DNA from: Sporocytophaga myxococcoides
GTDB taxonomy: Bacteria > Bacteroidota > Bacteroidia > Cytophagales > Cytophagaceae
Direction of reading: 5' to 3'
Assembly: GCF_000775915.1 (NCBI RefSeq)
Contig: NZ_BBLT01000004.1
Coordinates: forward strand, 496,001 to 560,000
DNA: 64,000 nucleotides
Each line of letters opens with the position of its first letter. Position 1 is the stretch's first letter. The translations under genes were made by a program, and so were the position numbers. Of this stretch, positions 60,869 to 64,000 are shown piece after piece. The notes beneath the pieces are model-generated. The model was not told where the DNA came from. It saw only the letters and a list, made by a program, of their open reading frames with translations, and searched no databases.

Positions 60869-62017
60869 TTACAACTTATCTCCCCTTACTCTAAGCTTCT
60901 GCCCGTCCCTTATCTCTTCAGAACCTTCTTTCAGAATTATATCGCCTTTACTCAAGTCTCCAAAAACTTCAACAAGTGTATCCAGTGCAATTCCTTTTTT
61001 CACAGGTACTCTTTCTGCTTTATTCTTATTATTTCTAATTACAAATACTTCTTCACTTGAATTTACAACTGCTGACTTCGGGACAAATAATGTAGGAGAT
61101 GACCTTACAACAGGTATTTGAACATCTGCATACATCCCTGCCTTTAATTCTTTGGTAATATTATTATAATCAAATTCCGTCATCATTACCCTGTTTTTAT
61201 CCAGTACACTTTCAGCGCTTCTACCAAATTTTGCTTTAAAGGCCTTGTGCGGAACAGCACTTACCTGAAAGGTAACTACACCTTCTTTATTCACCGTGTT
61301 AGAATATAATTCAGGAACAGCAAGGGTAAGACGAAGCCTGGAATTATCTTCGAGAACAAACAATGGCTTGGAACTTTCATCACTGGCTCCTGTTAAAGCC
61401 CCTGGGCTAATGTTTCTTTCAATTATAATGCCGTCAAAAGGAGCAGTAATTGAAAGATAATTAACCAACTCTTGTTTGGTTCTGTAGTGTGAACGTGCTG
61501 CATCAATATTGCCTTTTGCATTGGAAACAGAAGCACTGTCTGCAAGCATTCTTGCTTTGGCCTGATCCAGTTCATTTAAAGCGACTGCACCTTTGATAGC
61601 ATTCGCCTTTAATAAGCGATTATATGTAAGTGATGAAGCAATCAGCCTAGCCTTTGACTCTTCATATGCGCCTTCTGCTGCAGAAAGTTGCCCCTTTGCC
61701 TGATCAAATTCTGCAAATACCTCAGGAGCATCAAGCACTGCAAGAACCTGACCTTTGCGTACCTGAGAACCTCGGTCTACTTTTAACTCCTTTACAAAAC
61801 CTTTTACTTTTGAATATATACTCACTTTATTCCAAGGATGAAGTTCGCCTGGCAGCAATAGTGGCTTTTCAGGCTGAAGGCTCAGAACTTCTGAAACAGC
61901 AACAACTGTAATATCTTCGGCAATCTTTACATCTTTGCTAGTGTTTTCTTTTTTAGAGCATGCCATCAGAAATATTACTAAGGCATTTATATAAATTACT
62001 GATTTAAACATGGTCAT
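60869..62017 (-). CDS. RND efflux pump periplasmic adaptor subunit (MFP)
   Basis: The frame is open upstream to 62191 inside the pump gene, but the ATG at 62017 (or 62011) begins a normal lipoprotein signal (ALVIFLMACSKKEN), giving about 382 residues. A lipoyl-like hairpin motif is visible (VKGFVKELKVDRGSQVRKGQ, VLAVLDAPEV), then a coiled hairpin (LIASSLTYNRLLKANAIKGA) and beta-barrel domains (ITAPFDGIIIERNISPGALT). It links the inner-membrane pump to an outer-membrane channel. It overlaps the end of the pump gene by 14 bp, so the two are coupled. Confidence 0.92.
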   Translation of the reverse strand: MTMFKSVIYINALVIFLMACSKKENTSKDVKIAEDITVVAVSEVLSLQPEKPLLLPGELHPWNKVSIYSKVKGFVKELKVDRGSQVRKGQVLAVLDAPEVFAEFDQAKGQLSAAEGAYEESKARLIASSLTYNRLLKANAIKGAVALNELDQAKARMLADSASVSNAKGNIDAARSHYRTKQELVNYLSITAPFDGIIIERNISPGALTGASDESSKPLFVLEDNSRLRLTLAVPELYSNTVNKEGVVTFQVSAVPHKAFKAKFGRSAESVLDKNRVMMTEFDYNNITKELKAGMYADVQIPVVRSSPTLFVPKSAVVNSSEEVFVIRNNKNKAERVPVKKGIALDTLVEVFGDLSKGDIILKEGSEEIRDGQKLRVRGDKL

Positions 62018-64000
62018 AAACTTGTGTTTGATTAGATTTAAAATATTTACTCTCTGGATCCTCTGGGTCCAATGAAACAGAATCAAATGAAGATTTACCC
62101 TGCAATGAAACAAAGATTGCAGGAAGGATAAACAAAGATGCCAATGTAGAAGCAAACAAACCTCCGATAACTGCCTGTCCCAATGGGGCAACCTGCTCTC
62201 CCCCTTCTCCTAAACCACTAGCCATAGGGATCATGCCTGCAATCATTGCAATACTCGTCATAAGAATAGGACGAATTCTGCTGTTTGCCGCCATTACTGA
62301 AGCATGACGGGCATCTTTCATCTCCAATCTTAACTGTTCCGCATTGGTTATCATAAGTATCGCATTTGCTACAGAAACCCCTACAGACATAATAAGCCCC
62401 ATATAGGATTGAAGATTTAATGTAGCACCACAGATTAGCAATGTCACAAGAGCTCCCGCAACCACTGCAGGTATGGCCGAAAGGACAATCAGGGATATTT
62501 TAAAAGATTTAAAGTTTGCAGAAAGTAACAGGAATATAATTACGACTGCCACTAAAAGACCTAATTGCAGACTATTTAATGTTTCATTCAAAAGTTTAGT
62601 CTGACCTTTAAGTTCTACAACTAATCCGCGAGGTAAACTCCCTGCTGCTTTAATAGCTTCATTTACCTCCTTTCCGGCCCTCCCCAAGTCAGAGTTATGA
62701 ATGTTAGCTGTTATTGTTACCAATCTATTTGGGCCGGAACGATCATACTGTCCGGGAGCTGAAACTTCTGAAAAAGTAGCCACATCTGAAAGTACAGGGT
62801 GTAACTGGTTACTGAGAAGAGGAATATTGCCAATATCATCAACAGAGGACATATTAGTTTCAGGAATTTGTACCTGAACCTGGTAAGCTAATCCCTTTTT
62901 ATAATCCATCCAAAGATTCTTATCTGTAAACCTGCTTGAAGAAGTGGCCGCCACAAGCGACCTCGATACCTGTGTAGAGGTAAGACCTAACTGCCCGGCT
63001 CTTTCTCTGTCAATATTTACTCTAAGAGTAGGATAAGACATTGGTTGTGCAATTTGGACATCTCTCAGGAATGGGATTTTCTGCATATTCTTCAAAATCT
63101 TACTGGCAAACCTGTCAGCTTCTTTGATATCTTTAGATGCAACTGTAACTTCAATAGGATTAGAAGATCCCTGACTCATTATTTTATCTACAAGCTCAAT
63201 AGGTTCAAATGATATGCGGACATCACTTAACTGATCCTTTACTTTTACTCTTATTTTTTCTTTCAAATCATCTATATCAATATCTGCATGTTTTGAAAAT
63301 GCTACCTGCATAACAGCTTCGTGAGGACCACTGTTGAAAACAAAAATATTAGATGTACCATAACTTGAAGGAACGGTACCTACAAATGCTGATGAAATTT
63401 CAACATTATCAGGTCCGACCTCATTCTGAATAAGATTTAGCACCTTAAGCGTTATCCTTTCCGTCTCTTCAACTCTTGTCCCGTCTGTTGCCCTCAATCG
63501 GATTTGAAATTGATTACTGCCCGCTTTAGGAAGAATATCTGTTCCAATTGTAAGAGTGCCAATTAAAATTATTGCAATTGTAACCGCAAAGTAGACGATG
63601 GTCCACTTTTTTCTGTTTATCAGAATTTTCTTTAATAATCTAACATATTGCTTTCTGAACTTTTCAAAAAAAGTAAGTTCTTTAGGTTGATATCGTTCAT
63701 CATTGATCAACATTTTTACTTCATCAGAATCAAGCGCTAATGTTGGCTTATCATGCTTTCCATGATGTTCCAGTAACCAATTTGACAATACCGGCACTAA
63801 AGTCTGGGAGAGAATAAATGAAGCTATCATGGCAAATCCCACAGCAAGAGACAGAGGCAGGAACATTGATTTAGGCACACCTACCATTATGAACGCAGGA
63901 GCAAAAACCGCCAGAATACAAAGTAATATGAGCAGCTTAGGAAAGGCTATTTCTTTGCAGGCATCCCATATAGCGACAGCCTTTGGTTTATTCATTTCCA
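62004..64000 (-). CDS. RND efflux transporter permease, C-terminal part (5' end outside window)
   Basis: About 665 residues are visible, and the frame is still open at the right edge. RND permeases are about 1030-1050 residues, so roughly the first 380 are missing. Recognisable parts are helices 5 and 6 (LLILLCILAVFAPAFIMVGV, LSLAVGFAMIASFILSQTLV), the second porter loop (PILPKAG-like ILPKAGSNQFQIRLRATDG), and the last helix set (SYMGLIMSVGVSVANAILMI, ANSRIRPILMTSIAMIAGMI). It exports drugs or other compounds by proton antiport. The convergent two-component system may control it. Confidence 0.92.
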   Translation of the reverse strand, partial: EMNKPKAVAIWDACKEIAFPKLLILLCILAVFAPAFIMVGVPKSMFLPLSLAVGFAMIASFILSQTLVPVLSNWLLEHHGKHDKPTLALDSDEVKMLINDERYQPKELTFFEKFRKQYVRLLKKILINRKKWTIVYFAVTIAIILIGTLTIGTDILPKAGSNQFQIRLRATDGTRVEETERITLKVLNLIQNEVGPDNVEISSAFVGTVPSSYGTSNIFVFNSGPHEAVMQVAFSKHADIDIDDLKEKIRVKVKDQLSDVRISFEPIELVDKIMSQGSSNPIEVTVASKDIKEADRFASKILKNMQKIPFLRDVQIAQPMSYPTLRVNIDRERAGQLGLTSTQVSRSLVAATSSSRFTDKNLWMDYKKGLAYQVQVQIPETNMSSVDDIGNIPLLSNQLHPVLSDVATFSEVSAPGQYDRSGPNRLVTITANIHNSDLGRAGKEVNEAIKAAGSLPRGLVVELKGQTKLLNETLNSLQLGLLVAVVIIFLLLSANFKSFKISLIVLSAIPAVVAGALVTLLICGATLNLQSYMGLIMSVGVSVANAILMITNAEQLRLEMKDARHASVMAANSRIRPILMTSIAMIAGMIPMASGLGEGGEQVAPLGQAVIGGLFASTLASLFILPAIFVSLQGKSSFDSVSLDPEDPESKYFKSNQTQVYDHV

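Noticed and set aside
2-64000. tRNA or rRNA genes
   Set aside because: No cloverleaf with a GTTCGAAT-type arm and no rRNA-like segment was found; the few TTCGAA hits lie inside protein genes.

Overview
The window looks like chromosomal DNA of a Bacteroidota member, most likely a Cytophagales gliding bacterium of the Cytophaga/Sporocytophaga kind. Reasons: AT-rich DNA, type IX secretion (T9SS) sorting tails, a PorP/SprF-family protein, an ECF sigma/FecR/TonB-receptor block, 7TM-DISM sensor proteins, and TTG-N19-TAnnTTTG type promoters. I found no rRNA, tRNA, CRISPR array, phage or complete insertion sequence. The order is inferred from gene content only.

Layout. 1-7.4 kb: end of an unknown gene, an AlbA-type regulator, and a minus-strand block of sigma factor, FecR anti-sigma, an STN-domain surface-repeat protein and a TonB-dependent receptor. 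7.7-9.6 kb: a TetR regulator and a FabF-type ketosynthase that share a near-identical palindromic operator. 9.8-18.7 kb: a large T9SS cargo protein, nucleoside deoxyribosyltransferase, DHA2 transporter, DUF493 protein, a DUF2157 membrane-protein pair and a soluble histidine kinase. 18.9-22.8 kb: a photolyase/cryptochrome lacking the Fe-S cysteines, a seven-helix protein resembling Pyr4-type terpene cyclases, and a phytoene-desaturase-like flavoprotein. 23.4-27.8 kb: ammonium transporter, M48 lipoprotein protease, secreted trypsin and two small proteins. 27.8-34.8 kb: a 7TM-DISM histidine kinase, an MreB paralogue followed by a bactofilin-like membrane protein, an HdeD-like protein, a secreted acidic protein and MsrB. 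35-40.3 kb: HrpB helicase, zinc-finger protein, an acyl-carrier-like protein without its serine, an SPFH protein and an LpxO-like hydroxylase. 40.6-46.5 kb: a T9SS type-B cargo and PorP/SprF protein, divergent from a sigma factor and a predicted anti-sigma factor that itself ends in a SprB-like module and a type-B sorting domain. 46.6-51.5 kb: a broken K+/H+ antiporter, a LuxR regulator, an intact and a broken TonB-domain protein, and a chalcone-isomerase-like protein. 51.6-56.5 kb: a 7TM-DISM receptor fused to the DNA-binding module of IS1595-type transposases, a GH3 beta-glucosidase and a Spy-like protein. 56.6-64 kb: ferredoxin and its reductase, MarR, a two-component system and an RND efflux pump that runs off the right edge.

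The strongest candidates for undescribed biology are the sigma/anti-sigma pair built from T9SS cargo modules (40.6-45.4 kb) and the membrane receptor fused to a transposase DNA-binding module (51.6-53.5 kb). Also notable are a split transducer with the STN domain on a repeat protein, the terpene-cyclase-like membrane protein, and a family of 7-bp repeats (AGTTRAA) that abut stop codons at five gene ends.

All functional calls come from reading motifs by eye. No database search was run.
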